Under the pieces are notes generated by a model that saw nothing but the letters and a program-made list of their open reading frames with translations, made no database searches and had not been told where the DNA came from. A program made the translations under genes and the position numbers. Positions 51,809 through 60,439 of a DNA stretch of 64,000 nt are shown one piece after another (positions within the stretch are counted from its first letter, which is position 1; each line of letters starts with the position of its first letter). The stretch spans positions 1,488,001-1,552,000 of the forward strand of contig NZ_CP109031.1 of assembly GCF_036226925.1 (NCBI RefSeq), written 5' to 3'. The stretch is from Streptomyces sp. NBC_00659. Its GTDB lineage: Bacteria; Actinomycetota; Actinomycetes; Streptomycetales; Streptomycetaceae.

Positions 51809-53368
51809 ATGACCTCTCCGCTCACCCACCCCGTGCCGGGACGCTGGACCCCCCGGCTGTGGGGCACCTTGCTCGTGCTCTGCGCCGCGATGTTCCTGGA
51901 CGCGCTGGACGTGTCGATGGTCGGCGTGGCACTGCCGTCCATCGGCTCCGAACTCGACCTCTCCACCTCGACCCTCCAATGGGTCGTCAGCGGCTACATC
52001 CTGGGTTACGGCGGGCTGCTGCTCCTCGGCGGACGCGCCGCCGACCTGCTGGGCCGCCGCCAGGTCTTCCTGGTGGCCCTCGCGGTGTTCGCGCTCGCCT
52101 CGGTGCTCGGCGGACTCGTCGACTCGGGTCCGCTGCTGATCGCCAGCCGTTTCGTCAAGGGGCTGAGCGCCGCGTTCACCGCACCCGCCGGCCTGTCGAT
52201 CATCACCACGACGTTCGCCGAGGGTCCGCTGCGCAATCGCGCGCTCTCGATCTACACCACCTGCGCGGCCACCGGGTTCTCCATGGGCCTGGTCCTGTCC
52301 GGTCTGCTCACCGAGGCGAGCTGGCGGCTGACCATGCTGCTGCCCGCGCCCATCGCCGTCGTCGCCCTGTTCGCGGGCCTGAAGCTCATCCCGCGCAGCG
52401 AGCGCGAGAAGAACCACGGTGGTTACGACATCCCCGGCGCCGTCGTCGGTACCACCTCGATGCTCCTGCTCGTCTTCACCGTCGTCCAGGCACCCCAAGC
52501 CGGCTGGGGATCGGCCCGGACCCTGCTGTCCTTCCTCGCCGTCGCCGTGCTGCTCAGCGTCTTCACCGCCATCGAGCGACGGAGCCCGAGCCCGCTGATC
52601 CGGCTCGGTGTGCTGCGCTCCGGCAGCCAGATCCGGGCCCAGCTCGGCGCGATGGCGTTCTTCGGCTCGTACGTCGGCTTCCAGTTCCTGGTCACGCTGT
52701 ACATGCAGTCGCTGCTCGGCTGGTCGGCCCTGCACACCGCGCTCGCCTTCCTGCCGGCCGGCGCGCTGGTGGCGCTGTCCTCGACCAAGGTCGGGGCCGT
52801 CGTCGACCGGTTCGGCACACCGCGGCTCATCGCGGCGGGCTTCGCCCTGATGGTCACCGGGTACGCGCTCTTCCTGCGCGTCGACCTCGACCCGGTCTAC
52901 GCGACGCTCATCCTGCCGACCATGCTGCTGATCGGCGCCGCGTGCGCCCTCGTCTTCCCGTCCCTCAACATCCAGGCGACCAACGGCGTCGACGACCACG
53001 AGCAGGGCATGGTCTCGGGCCTGCTCAACACCTCCGTACAGGTCGGCGGCGCGATCTTCCTCGCGGTCGTGACGGCCGTCGTCACCGCGAACTCCTCCGA
53101 GGGGTCCTCGCCCCAGGACGTCCTCGACAGCTACCGGACCGGCCTGATGGTGGTGACCGGCATCGCCCTGGCGGGACTGCTGATCACACTGCCCGGCCTG
53201 CGCGCCAGGCGGCCGCGGGAGTCCGTCGTCGTCGCCCGGTCCGAACAGATCGACCAGGTCGGCCCGTCCGACCCGACGAGCCTGTCCAGCCAGTCCGTTC
53301 GCTCCGGCCGGTCCGGCCGGACGGTTGGCGAGCCGGGGGCGGAGAGGATCGGCGTCCACGATCGATGA
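51809..53368 (+). CDS. DHA2-family multidrug exporter (EmrB/QacA type)
   Basis: 519 residues from ATG, 14 predicted helices. MFLDALDVSMVGVALPSIG in the first helix is the DHA2 motif D1, WVVSGYILGYGGLLLLGGRAADLLGRR carries motif A (GGRAADLLGRR, about residues 72-82), and GFSMGLVLSGLLTE fits the exporter motif C. The 14-helix family uses the proton gradient to expel drugs or antibiotics. The C-terminal ~45 residues form a Ser/Arg/Gly-rich tail. Control by the divergent MarR regulator is likely. Confidence 0.88.
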   Translation: MTSPLTHPVPGRWTPRLWGTLLVLCAAMFLDALDVSMVGVALPSIGSELDLSTSTLQWVVSGYILGYGGLLLLGGRAADLLGRRQVFLVALAVFALASVLGGLVDSGPLLIASRFVKGLSAAFTAPAGLSIITTTFAEGPLRNRALSIYTTCAATGFSMGLVLSGLLTEASWRLTMLLPAPIAVVALFAGLKLIPRSEREKNHGGYDIPGAVVGTTSMLLLVFTVVQAPQAGWGSARTLLSFLAVAVLLSVFTAIERRSPSPLIRLGVLRSGSQIRAQLGAMAFFGSYVGFQFLVTLYMQSLLGWSALHTALAFLPAGALVALSSTKVGAVVDRFGTPRLIAAGFALMVTGYALFLRVDLDPVYATLILPTMLLIGAACALVFPSLNIQATNGVDDHEQGMVSGLLNTSVQVGGAIFLAVVTAVVTANSSEGSSPQDVLDSYRTGLMVVTGIALAGLLITLPGLRARRPRESVVVARSEQIDQVGPSDPTSLSSQSVRSGRSGRTVGEPGAERIGVHDR

Positions 53369-53443
53369 TCGGTGAACACCTCCGACGCCCGCCCGCCCGG
53401 CGGGGTCCTTGCCCCGCCGGGCACACGGCTGTTGACTTGGCCC

Positions 53444-53779
53444 ATGAGCAACAACGGTGGACGCCAAGGCAGTTACGGCGGCAGTACGGAAGAAACGCAC
53501 GCGCGGCGCACCCAGGCGCAGCGCGACGCCGTCACCGTCGAGATCGGATACGCCCTGGCCAGCGCGGCGTTCGTCGCGGCGGTCGCCTTCGGGGTGGTGA
53601 CCGGGCCCGCCCTCTTCCTGGACCTGTCGGCCGGCGCGGTGCACGCGCTCGTGACCACGGGCGGCGCCCTGGCCACCGCCCTCTTCGCGCTACGGGTCGC
53701 CACCGTGCTGTTCCGGTTCCGCCAGGAGTCTGCCGCGCCTCAGCCCAGCCAGCCGGGCCGCACCAGCCCCGACTCGTAG
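53444..53779 (+). CDS. DUF6332-like small membrane protein
   Basis: 111 residues from the ATG at 53444. A polar start (MSNNGGRQGSYGGSTEE) and RTQAQRDAVTVEIGYALASAAFVAAVAFG lead into two transmembrane helices (about residues 35-57 and 66-90), and the tail is Gln/Pro-rich. From memory this matches a small streptomycete family, DUF6332, of unknown function. Its last 40 bases overlap the 3' end of the convergent response regulator gene. Confidence 0.72.
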   Translation: MSNNGGRQGSYGGSTEETHARRTQAQRDAVTVEIGYALASAAFVAAVAFGVVTGPALFLDLSAGAVHALVTTGGALATALFALRVATVLFRFRQESAAPQPSQPGRTSPDS

Positions 53780-54405
53780 GCGAGCACCACCAGTTGGGCG
53801 CGGTCGCGGGCCCCGAGTTTCACCATCGTCCGGCTGACATGGGTCTTGGCCGTGAGCGGGCTGACGACCAGGCGGCGGGCGATCTCGTCGTTCGAGAGCC
53901 CGATGCCGACCAGCGCCATCACCTCCCTCTCCCGCTCGGTGAGTTCGGCCAGGGTCGCGGCCGACTCCGGCTCCTTCGAGCGCGCCGCGAACTCGGAGAT
54001 CAGCCGGCGCGTCACCCCGGGCGAGAGCAGGGCGTCGCCCTCGACCACCGCCCTTACCGCGCGCAGCAGTTCATCGGGCTCGGTGTCCTTGACCAGAAAG
54101 CCGGAAGCACCGGAGCGGATGGCCTCGAAGACGTACTCGTCCAGCTCGAAGGTGGTGAGCATGACCACCTTCACGTCCCCGAGAGCCGCGTCGCCGGTGA
54201 TCCGGCGCGTGGCGGCGAGGCCGTCCAGCACGGGCATCCGGATGTCCATCAGGACGACGTCCGGGCGCAGTTCACGCACCGCGCGCACCGCCGCCTCGCC
54301 GTCGGCGGCCTCCCCGGCCACCTCGATGTCCGGCTGCGCGTCGAGCAGCGCCTTGAAACCGGCTCTGACCAACGACTGATCGTCGGCGAGCAGTACGCGG
54401 ATCAC
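53740..54405 (-). CDS. NarL/LuxR-type response regulator
   Basis: 221 residues from the GTG at 54405, with GGAGGAG upstream. The receiver domain has LLADDQSLVRAG and the phosphorylation aspartate in VVLMDIRMPVLDG (about residue 54), with the conserved Lys in FLVKDTEPDE. The output domain is LuxR type, LTEREREVMALVGIGLSNDEIARRL followed by VSPLTAKTHVSRTMVKL (broken here between helices). It is translated from a GTGA overlap with the sensor kinase gene, so the pair is one two-component system. Confidence 0.92.
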   Translation of the reverse strand: MIRVLLADDQSLVRAGFKALLDAQPDIEVAGEAADGEAAVRAVRELRPDVVLMDIRMPVLDGLAATRRITGDAALGDVKVVMLTTFELDEYVFEAIRSGASGFLVKDTEPDELLRAVRAVVEGDALLSPGVTRRLISEFAARSKEPESAATLAELTEREREVMALVGIGLSNDEIARRLVVSPLTAKTHVSRTMVKLGARDRAQLVVLAYESGLVRPGWLG

Positions 54406-55640
54406 CGGTTCTCCTCCTTGGCCTTCCACGGCAGTACGGCCAGCACCCGGAACCCTCCGTCGTCACGCGGACCGGCCTCGATCGTGCCACCCAGCGCGGC
54501 CGCCCGCTCGCGCATGCCCGCGAGCCCGTTTCCGCTTCCGCCCGCGTCCGCGCCGGTGGCCGGACCCTCGTCGTCGATCCGCAGCCGCAGCACACCCCGC
54601 TCGTGATCGAACCGCACCCGTGCCCGGCGCGACCCCGAATGCCGTACGACATTGGTGAGCGCTTCCTGGACGATGCGGAACGCGGCGAGGTCCGTTCCGG
54701 GCGCCGGTGCCGGGACCTCACCCTCGATCTCGACCGTGAGACCGGCGCTCGCCGCCTGCTCGACCAGTTCGGGAAGCCGGTCGAGCCCGGGAGCGGGCGC
54801 GCGCGGTGCCTCCCCCGGGGTCCTCAGGGTGTCGAGCACTTGCCGGACCTCGCCGAGCGCCTCCTTGCTGGCCGCCTTGATGGTGGTGAGCGCCGTGCGC
54901 GCCTGTTCCGGGTCGGAGTCGAGGAGCGCCAGGCCGACGCCCGCCTGGACGTTGATCACCGAGATGCTGTGCGCCAGCACGTCGTGCAGTTCGCGGGCGA
55001 TCCGCAGCCGTTCCTCGTCGGCGCGCCGCCGGGCGGCCTGCGCGCGCTCGGCCCGCTCACGGCTCCACTGCTCACGGCGCACGCGCACCAGTTCCGACAA
55101 TGCCACCACCGCCACGACCCAGGTGGCGATGCCGGCCTCCTGCATCCAGGACGGAGGGTGGTCGCCCGTCGGGGGCAGCCGGCGGTACAGCCAGTGGGCG
55201 ACCAGGAGGTGCCCCGCCCACAGCAGGCCGAGCGCCGTCCAGGCCGCTCTGCGGTGCCCTGCGACCACGGCGCTGAAGCAGCCCACCGCGACGGGCAGGA
55301 AGACCGGCCCGTAGGGATAGCCCGCGGCCACATAGACCAGGGCCACCGCGGCCGTGCCGAACACGACGAACACGGGGTGGCGCTGTCGCCAGAGCAGCAG
55401 GCCGGAGCCCACCAGAAGAAGCGCCCGGGAGAAGACGTCCAGCGCGAGCCGGTCGCCGTGCTGGGCGTGAGCAGCGAAGTTGGAGCCGATGAGCACGAAG
55501 GCGGTCAGCAGCAGCGTGGAACGCCACGGCCATCGCGCGCGGCGTCCCTCGTCGTCCCAGCGGTCCCGCCCGTGCGGCCCGTGCCACCATCGCGACGGAC
55601 CGCCCCACGCCGGTGCCGCGGGTGTGCGCTGCTCTTCCAT
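54402..55640 (-). CDS. NarL-partner sensor histidine kinase (HisKA_3)
   Basis: 412 residues from the ATG at 55640. Five or six transmembrane helices fill residues ~40-190. The dimerisation/phosphoacceptor region is RIARELHDVLAHSISVINVQ, His about residue 223. The ATPase domain has FRIVQEALTNVVRHSG and GGSGNGLAGMRERAAALGG. There is no extracellular sensor domain, so it probably senses membrane or intramembrane signals. It is co-transcribed with the response regulator. The N-terminal 40 residues are Trp/Gly/Arg-rich and cytosolic. Confidence 0.9.
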   Translation of the reverse strand: MEEQRTPAAPAWGGPSRWWHGPHGRDRWDDEGRRARWPWRSTLLLTAFVLIGSNFAAHAQHGDRLALDVFSRALLLVGSGLLLWRQRHPVFVVFGTAAVALVYVAAGYPYGPVFLPVAVGCFSAVVAGHRRAAWTALGLLWAGHLLVAHWLYRRLPPTGDHPPSWMQEAGIATWVVAVVALSELVRVRREQWSRERAERAQAARRRADEERLRIARELHDVLAHSISVINVQAGVGLALLDSDPEQARTALTTIKAASKEALGEVRQVLDTLRTPGEAPRAPAPGLDRLPELVEQAASAGLTVEIEGEVPAPAPGTDLAAFRIVQEALTNVVRHSGSRRARVRFDHERGVLRLRIDDEGPATGADAGGSGNGLAGMRERAAALGGTIEAGPRDDGGFRVLAVLPWKAKEENR

Positions 55641-55727
55641 GGCCGTCACGCTAGACGGCCGACCCCGGCGGCGGCGTCCGCCGGGCGAGGTGATCACCCG
55701 TACTCCCCACGGAGTACGACACCGTCG

Positions 55728-55790
55728 CGGCCCGGGCCACACCGAGGACGGCTTGCTACGCCGAAGGCGACGGCCCGGGCCACACCGAGG
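55728..55790. repeat. 20-bp direct repeat, period 43
   Basis: CGGCCCGGGCCACACCGAGG at 55728-55747 and again at 55771-55790, in the spacer between the kinase and TetR genes. Confidence 0.9.
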
Positions 55791-55877
55791 GCGACCGGGT
55801 CTCCGTCGCGGGCGGCCCGGTCAGCGCCTATGACGGCCCTGGCAACGCCGAAGAGGCCCCTCTACGCCGAAGGCGAC
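55756..55877. repeat. Duplicated terminal codons and stop of the TetR gene
   Basis: CTACGCCGAAGGCGAC at 55862-55877 is the end of the TetR gene (Ser-Pro-Ser-Ala-stop on the minus strand). The same 16 bases occur at 55756-55771, and a partial copy lies near 55844-55854. Confidence 0.85.
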
Positions 55878-56590
55878 CCGGCAGCGGTCCCGCCCGGCTC
55901 CGGGTACACCAGCCCCACCTCGTGAGCGAGCCGGCCCGCGGCGTGCCGGAAGAACGGCTCGCGGTCCTCCACGACCCGGTTGAACTGGCCGAACAGTTCG
56001 AACCCGATCAGCCCGTAGAGCTGCGCCCACGAGGCCACCAGCGCCACCACCACCTCGGCCGGCAGATCGGGCGCGAGATCGGCGGCCATCCGCTGCGCCT
56101 CGGCCTTCAGTCCGACGGGCAGCGGCGTACGGGCCACACCCTTGCCCCGGTATGCGTCCCGGACGACTCCGATCAGGAGCAGGCCGACCCGGGAGGCGGA
56201 CGGAACGGTCTCCTGCGGCGCGACGTAGCCGGGGACGGGCGAACCGTAGATGAGCGCGTACTCGTGCGGATGCTCCAGCGCCCAGCGTCGCGCCGCCGTG
56301 CACACGGCGATCCAGCGCTCCCGGGGGCCGGCGGCGGCCACCTCGGCGTGCGCCGACTCGGCCGCCTCGCCCAGGGAGTCGTAGGCGTCGATGATGAGCG
56401 CGGTCAACAGGTCGTCCCGGCTGGGGAAGTAGCGGTAGAGCGCGGAGGAGACCATCCCCAGCTCGCGGGCGACGGCCCGCAGGGAGAGTTTGGCGGCGCC
56501 CTCCGCGGCGAGCTGTCTGCGCGCCTCGTCCTTGATGGCCGCCGTGACCTCGATCCTGGCTCGGGCACGTGCCCCTCGCGCGGTACTCAT
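55862..56590 (-). CDS. TetR-family transcriptional regulator
   Basis: 242 residues from ATG. The helix-turn-helix is LSLRAVARELGMVSSALYRYF (residues ~36-56), followed by PSRDDLLTALIIDAYDSLG, the standard fourth helix. The C-terminal ligand domain resembles the WHG group, with ERWIAVCTAARRWALEHPHEYALIYG split at ALEHPHEY. The divergent neighbour is a deazaflavin oxidoreductase, and the 227-base spacer holds several copies of a GAGAGC palindrome, so autoregulation plus control of the reductase is likely. Confidence 0.9.
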   Translation of the reverse strand: MSTARGARARARIEVTAAIKDEARRQLAAEGAAKLSLRAVARELGMVSSALYRYFPSRDDLLTALIIDAYDSLGEAAESAHAEVAAAGPRERWIAVCTAARRWALEHPHEYALIYGSPVPGYVAPQETVPSASRVGLLLIGVVRDAYRGKGVARTPLPVGLKAEAQRMAADLAPDLPAEVVVALVASWAQLYGLIGFELFGQFNRVVEDREPFFRHAAGRLAHEVGLVYPEPGGTAAGSPSA

Positions 56591-56611
56591 ACGGTGCAGT
56601 GTCCCACGTTT

Positions 56612-56795
56612 TCAGAGCAGTGCACACAAACGAGAGCAGCGATCTGAAAGTGGATCGATGCTCCACTTCATGATCGGCGGCAACAAACGAGAGCGGCGAA
56701 CAAAAACGAGAGCACTGCTCTTGCATTGGATCACCCATCCGGTGCAGACTCTTCTCAAGCGAGAGCGGTGCTCACAAAACAGATCGGCGCTCTCA
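56612..56795. promoter_or_regulatory. Array of TetR operator-like palindromes and half-sites
   Basis: The clearest sites are GAGAGC-ACT-GCTCTT (56708-56722), GAGAGC-GG-TGCTC (56761-56773) and GATCGGCGCTCTC (56782-56794). Weaker half-sites follow AAACGAGAGC near 56627-56646 and 56686-56699, and AGAGCAGTGCAC near 56614. They share GAGAGC and its complement. The spacer is unusually AT-rich. Confidence 0.6.
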
Positions 56796-56817
56796 ACACA
56801 CGCCCCGAGAGGTAACC

Positions 56818-57267
56818 GTGTCCACACACGTCCAGAAGCCCGGCTGGTTCACCGTCAACGTCTTCAACCGTGCCGTGGCCTGGATCACCAGGCGCGGACT
56901 CAGTGTCTGGGGCTCACGCGTCCTGGCCGTCCGGGGCCGCAAGAGCGGCGAGTGGCGGACGACCCCGGTCAATCTGCTCATCGTGGACGGTGAGCAGTAC
57001 CTCGTCGCACCCCGCGGTCATGTCCAGTGGACGCACAACATGCGGGCGGCCGGCGGAGGCGAGCTGCGCCTGGGCAAGAAGGTCGACACCTTCACCGCCG
57101 TGGAGGTGACCGACGACGACAAGGTGTCGCTGCTGCGCGCCTATCTCAAGCGCTGGAAGGCCGAGGTCGGCGTGTTCTTCGGCGGCGTCGGCCCCGACTC
57201 GTCGGACGAGGAGCTGCGGCGCATCGCCCCCGACCACCCGGTCTTCCGGATCACGGTCACGAGCTGA
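56818..57267 (+). CDS. DDN-type deazaflavin (F420)-dependent nitroreductase family protein
   Basis: 149 residues from GTG, after GAGAGG. RVLAVRGRKSGEWRTTPVNLLIVDGEQYLVAP (about residues 36-67, with the RKSGxxRTTPV turn) and NMRAAGGGELRLG are the split-barrel signature of Ddn-like reductases that use cofactor F420. PDHPVFRITV closes the barrel. Members reduce quinones, nitro compounds or other electrophiles. Regulation by the divergent TetR protein is suggested by the operator array. Confidence 0.88.
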   Translation: MSTHVQKPGWFTVNVFNRAVAWITRRGLSVWGSRVLAVRGRKSGEWRTTPVNLLIVDGEQYLVAPRGHVQWTHNMRAAGGGELRLGKKVDTFTAVEVTDDDKVSLLRAYLKRWKAEVGVFFGGVGPDSSDEELRRIAPDHPVFRITVTS

Positions 57268-57286
57268 CACCGGCCACGCCCCCAGT

Positions 57287-57371
57287 GCCTGTCCGACGAT
57301 CCCCGTCCGTTTCGCAACGCCGTTCGGGTTCGCGACGCCCTTCGGGCGACGACGGGAATCGTCGGACAGGC
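57287..57371. repeat. Long palindrome after a gene end (copy A)
   Basis: 21-base arms at 57287-57307 and 57351-57371 pair with a single mismatch around a 43-base loop that itself contains GCCCTTCGGGC. The right arm begins GACGGGAATCGTCGGACAGG, almost identical to the element at 37831. It lies between convergent genes and could terminate both. Confidence 0.8.
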
Positions 57372-57387
57372 CCCTGGGCCAGTCCTC

Positions 57388-58644
57388 CTAGTCCTTGGCT
57401 CCTTCGGCCACCTGGGGCCGGCGGTCGAGGGCGGTCAGGGCCCGCCCGACCGTCGGGTGGTTCCGGATGATCTCCCCGAGCGTGGTGGAGCCGCGGGTGA
57501 TCCCGGTGAAGGCCTTCCACACCGGGCGCAGGCCGGTGAGCCCGGCGTGGAACATGCCGGGGCGGCGCTCGAAGGCGCCGAGCAGGCGCTTGCCGACGCT
57601 CATCTCGACACCGAGCCCCGCCTTGATCGCGAAGGCGTAGTTCAGTGCCTGCCGCCGTGCGTCCACGGCGTCGTGCGACTCGGCGATCCGTACCGCCCAC
57701 TCGCCCGCGAGCCGCCCGGAGCGCAGCGCGAACGAGATGCCCTCACGGGTCCAGGGTTCGAGCAGCCCCGCCGCGTCACCGCAGACGAGCACCCGTCCCC
57801 GCGACAGCGGCGAGTCGTCGGCGCGGCACCGGGTCAAGTGGCCCGAGGAGATGGACGGTTCGAAGCCGGCCAGGCCGAGACGGGCGATGAAGTCCTCCAA
57901 GTACCTCTTGGTGGCGGCGCCTTCACCGCGCGCGGAGATCACGCCGACGGTGAGCGTGTCTCCCTTGGGGAAGACCCATCCGTAACTCCCGGGCATGGGG
58001 CCCCAGTCGATCAGGACGCGCCCCCGCCAGTCCTCGGCGACCGTCTCCGGCACCGGGATCTCGGCCTCCAGGCCGAGATCGACCTGGTCGAGCTTCACGC
58101 CGACGTGCGCTCCTATCCGGCTGGCACTGCCGTCGGCACCGACCACCGCCCGCGCCAGGACGGTCTCGCCGCCCTGAAGGACCACGGCCACGGTGCGCCG
58201 GTCCGGCACCGCCGAACCGTGCTGCTCGACGCGCGAGACCGTGGCACCCGTCCGCAGCTCGGCGCCCGCCTTCTGCGCGAACTCGACGAGTTGCTGGTCG
58301 AACTCCGGACGGTTGATCAGCCCGAACAGCATGTGCCGGGACCGCCTGGTGCGGACGAACTTGCCGTCCATCGAGAAGGTGACCGCGTGCACCCGGTCCC
58401 TGAACGGTAGCTCGAAGCCGGGAGGCAGCGCGTCGCGCGAGGGGCCGATGATGCCGCCGCCGCATGTTTTGTAGCGGGGCAGTTCGGCTTTCTCCAGCAG
58501 CAGGACGCTGCGTCCCGCGACCGCTGCCGCGTATGCGGCCGAGGCACCCGCCGGCCCTCCACCGACGACCACGACGTCCCACACCCGCTGTTCGTCGTCC
58601 GCCGTACGCCGCTCGTCGTCCGCCGAAGAGTTCTCGCTGCTCAC
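57388..58644 (-). CDS. Geranylgeranyl reductase family flavoprotein
   Basis: 418 residues. VWDVVVVGGGPAGASAAYAA (about residues 21-40) binds FAD. KAELPRYKTCGGGI (about 55-68) is the PxxKxCGG signature of geranylgeranyl reductases. VVGADGSASRIG and VLVCGDAAGLLEPWTREGIS are the remaining FAD motifs. Family members saturate isoprenoid double bonds, for example in menaquinone or lipid side chains. No isoprenoid gene is next to it. A polar ~20-residue tail precedes the core. Confidence 0.87.
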   Translation of the reverse strand: MSSENSSADDERRTADDEQRVWDVVVVGGGPAGASAAYAAAVAGRSVLLLEKAELPRYKTCGGGIIGPSRDALPPGFELPFRDRVHAVTFSMDGKFVRTRRSRHMLFGLINRPEFDQQLVEFAQKAGAELRTGATVSRVEQHGSAVPDRRTVAVVLQGGETVLARAVVGADGSASRIGAHVGVKLDQVDLGLEAEIPVPETVAEDWRGRVLIDWGPMPGSYGWVFPKGDTLTVGVISARGEGAATKRYLEDFIARLGLAGFEPSISSGHLTRCRADDSPLSRGRVLVCGDAAGLLEPWTREGISFALRSGRLAGEWAVRIAESHDAVDARRQALNYAFAIKAGLGVEMSVGKRLLGAFERRPGMFHAGLTGLRPVWKAFTGITRGSTTLGEIIRNHPTVGRALTALDRRPQVAEGAKD

Positions 58645-58819
58645 GTTGGTCTACTGCTCCCAGTCCAGCCGTTGCCGCACCTGTCCCCCGCATCCTACGG
58701 CGGGCGTCACCGCAGGCCGCTGTGGGAGGATCTGCAACGGATGCGTCCCGTACACCAGTCCGCATCACTCGATCATCTGTACACAGAAGTACAACGTCGC
58801 ACCTACAAGGAGCGTGCCC

Positions 58820-60175
58820 ATGTCGTCGAATCCGGTCGCCGAGACCGTCGCCTCGCTCATGCCCCGGGCGAAGGCGGAACTCACCGAGCTGGTGGCTTTC
58901 AAGTCGGTGGCGGACTTCGACCAGTATCCGAGGAGCGAGAGCGAGGGCGCCGCGAACTGGATCGTCGACGCACTGCGCTCCGAGGGCTTCCAGGACGTGG
59001 CACTGCTCGACACCCCGGACGGCACGCAGTCGGTGTACGGCTACCTGCCGGGCCCCGAGGGCGCGAAGACGGTCCTGCTGTACGCGCACTACGACGTGCA
59101 GCCGCCGCTGGACGAAGCGGCCTGGACGACGCCTCCGTTCGAGCTGGTGGAGCGCGACGGCCGCTGGTACGGACGCGGCAGCGCCGACTGCAAGGGCGGT
59201 GTCGTCATGCATCTGCTGGCGCTGCGTGCCCTGAAGGCGAACGGCGGCGTTCCGGTGCACGTCAAGGTCATCGTCGAGGGTTCGGAGGAGCAGGGCACCG
59301 GCGGTCTGGAGCGGTACGCCGAGGAGCACCCGGAGCTGCTGACCGCCGACACCATCGTCATCGGCGACGCCGGCAACTTCCGGGCGGGCCTGCCGACGGT
59401 CACCGCGACCCTGCGCGGCATGACCCTCGTGCGGGTGCAGGTGGACACCCTCGAAGGGAACCTGCACTCGGGTCAGTTCGGGGGTGCGGCGCCCGACGCG
59501 CTGGCGGCGCTGATCCGCCTCCTGGACTCGCTGCGGGCGAAGGACGGTTCGACGACCGTGGACGGCCTGGCGGGCGAGGCCGCGTGGGACGGGCTGCAGT
59601 ACGAGGAGCAGGCGTTCCGTGAGGACGCCAAGGTCCTCGACGGGGTGGAGCTCATCGGCTCCGGCACGGTCGCCGACCGGGTCTGGGCGCGTCCGGCCGT
59701 CACGGTGCTCGGGATCGACTGCCCGCCGGTCGTCGGCGCGACGCCGTCGGTGCAGGCGGGTGCCCGTGCGCTGATCAGCCTGCGGGTGCCGCCGGGCGTG
59801 GACGCGGTCGAGGCGACGAAGCTGCTGGAGGCGCACATCGAGGCCCACACGCCGTGGGGCGCGCGGGTGAGCACCGAGCGGATCGGACAGGGCCAGGCGT
59901 TCCGCGCCGACACGTCCAGCCCCGCGTACGCGTCGATGGCCGAGGCCATGGCGGTCGCCTACCCGGGCCAGGAGATGCAGTCGTCGGGCATGGGCGGATC
60001 GATCCCGCTGTGCAACACGCTGGCCTCGCTGTACCCGGAGACGGAGATCCTGCTCATCGGCCTGAGCGAGCCGGAGGCGCAGATCCACGCGGTGAACGAG
60101 AGCGTCTCGCCGGACGAGCTGGAGCGTCTGTCCGTCGCCGAGGCGCTGTTCCTGCGCAACTACGCGGCGAGCTGA
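58820..60175 (+). CDS. M20-family dipeptidase/peptidase
   Basis: 451 residues from ATG, with AAGGAG seven bases upstream. Metal and catalytic sites: YAHYDVQPP (His and Asp, about residue 93), GRGSADCKGG (bridging Asp, about 126), VEGSEEQGTGG (base and ligand Glu, about 157), IVIGDAG (Asp) and the C-terminal SGMGGSIPLCN. The lid domain between residues ~190 and 340 contains the His of LEGNLHSGQFGG. The family cleaves dipeptides and small peptides in the cytosol with two zinc or manganese ions. Confidence 0.92.
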   Translation: MSSNPVAETVASLMPRAKAELTELVAFKSVADFDQYPRSESEGAANWIVDALRSEGFQDVALLDTPDGTQSVYGYLPGPEGAKTVLLYAHYDVQPPLDEAAWTTPPFELVERDGRWYGRGSADCKGGVVMHLLALRALKANGGVPVHVKVIVEGSEEQGTGGLERYAEEHPELLTADTIVIGDAGNFRAGLPTVTATLRGMTLVRVQVDTLEGNLHSGQFGGAAPDALAALIRLLDSLRAKDGSTTVDGLAGEAAWDGLQYEEQAFREDAKVLDGVELIGSGTVADRVWARPAVTVLGIDCPPVVGATPSVQAGARALISLRVPPGVDAVEATKLLEAHIEAHTPWGARVSTERIGQGQAFRADTSSPAYASMAEAMAVAYPGQEMQSSGMGGSIPLCNTLASLYPETEILLIGLSEPEAQIHAVNESVSPDELERLSVAEALFLRNYAAS

Positions 60176-60189
60176 TCGTCCCGGGACGC

Positions 60190-60225
60190 GGCAAGGGCCC
60201 TCGTCGGCGCGCGAGGGCCCTTGCC
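60190..60225 (+). terminator. Strong hairpin after the M20 peptidase gene
   Basis: Perfect 14-bp stem (60190-60203 with 60212-60225) and an 8-base loop, 14 bases past the stop codon. Confidence 0.85.
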
Positions 60226-60274
60226 CTGTCCGGTCGTTCACCGCGAGGGATCCCGCGAAGGACTCATGGGTCAC

Positions 60275-60320
60275 CTCGGCGGAAGTCGACCCCCGGTGGA
60301 GGTCGGCTCGGCGGAAGTCG
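60275..60320. repeat. 14-bp direct repeat, period 32
   Basis: CTCGGCGGAAGTCG at 60275 and 60307 in the convergent spacer between the peptidase and kinase-NUDIX genes. Confidence 0.8.
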
Positions 60321-60439
60321 GCTCGGCGCCCGCGGATGGGGCGATGTGCCCGATGAGGCCGATGAGGTCACGCCGATGAGAGCCGCGGTACGGAAGCGAC
60401 GGGTGCGGGAAGCCCTCGCACCGGCGGTACGGGCCGGTG

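Noticed and set aside
51385..54606. A 1,073-codon open frame across the MarR, exporter and response regulator region
   Set aside because: It runs through genes with clear conserved motifs in other frames and itself has none.
57388..58644. The geranylgeranyl-reductase-like gene considered as evidence for a terpene cluster
   Set aside because: No prenyltransferase, cyclase or other isoprenoid gene is within reach in this window.
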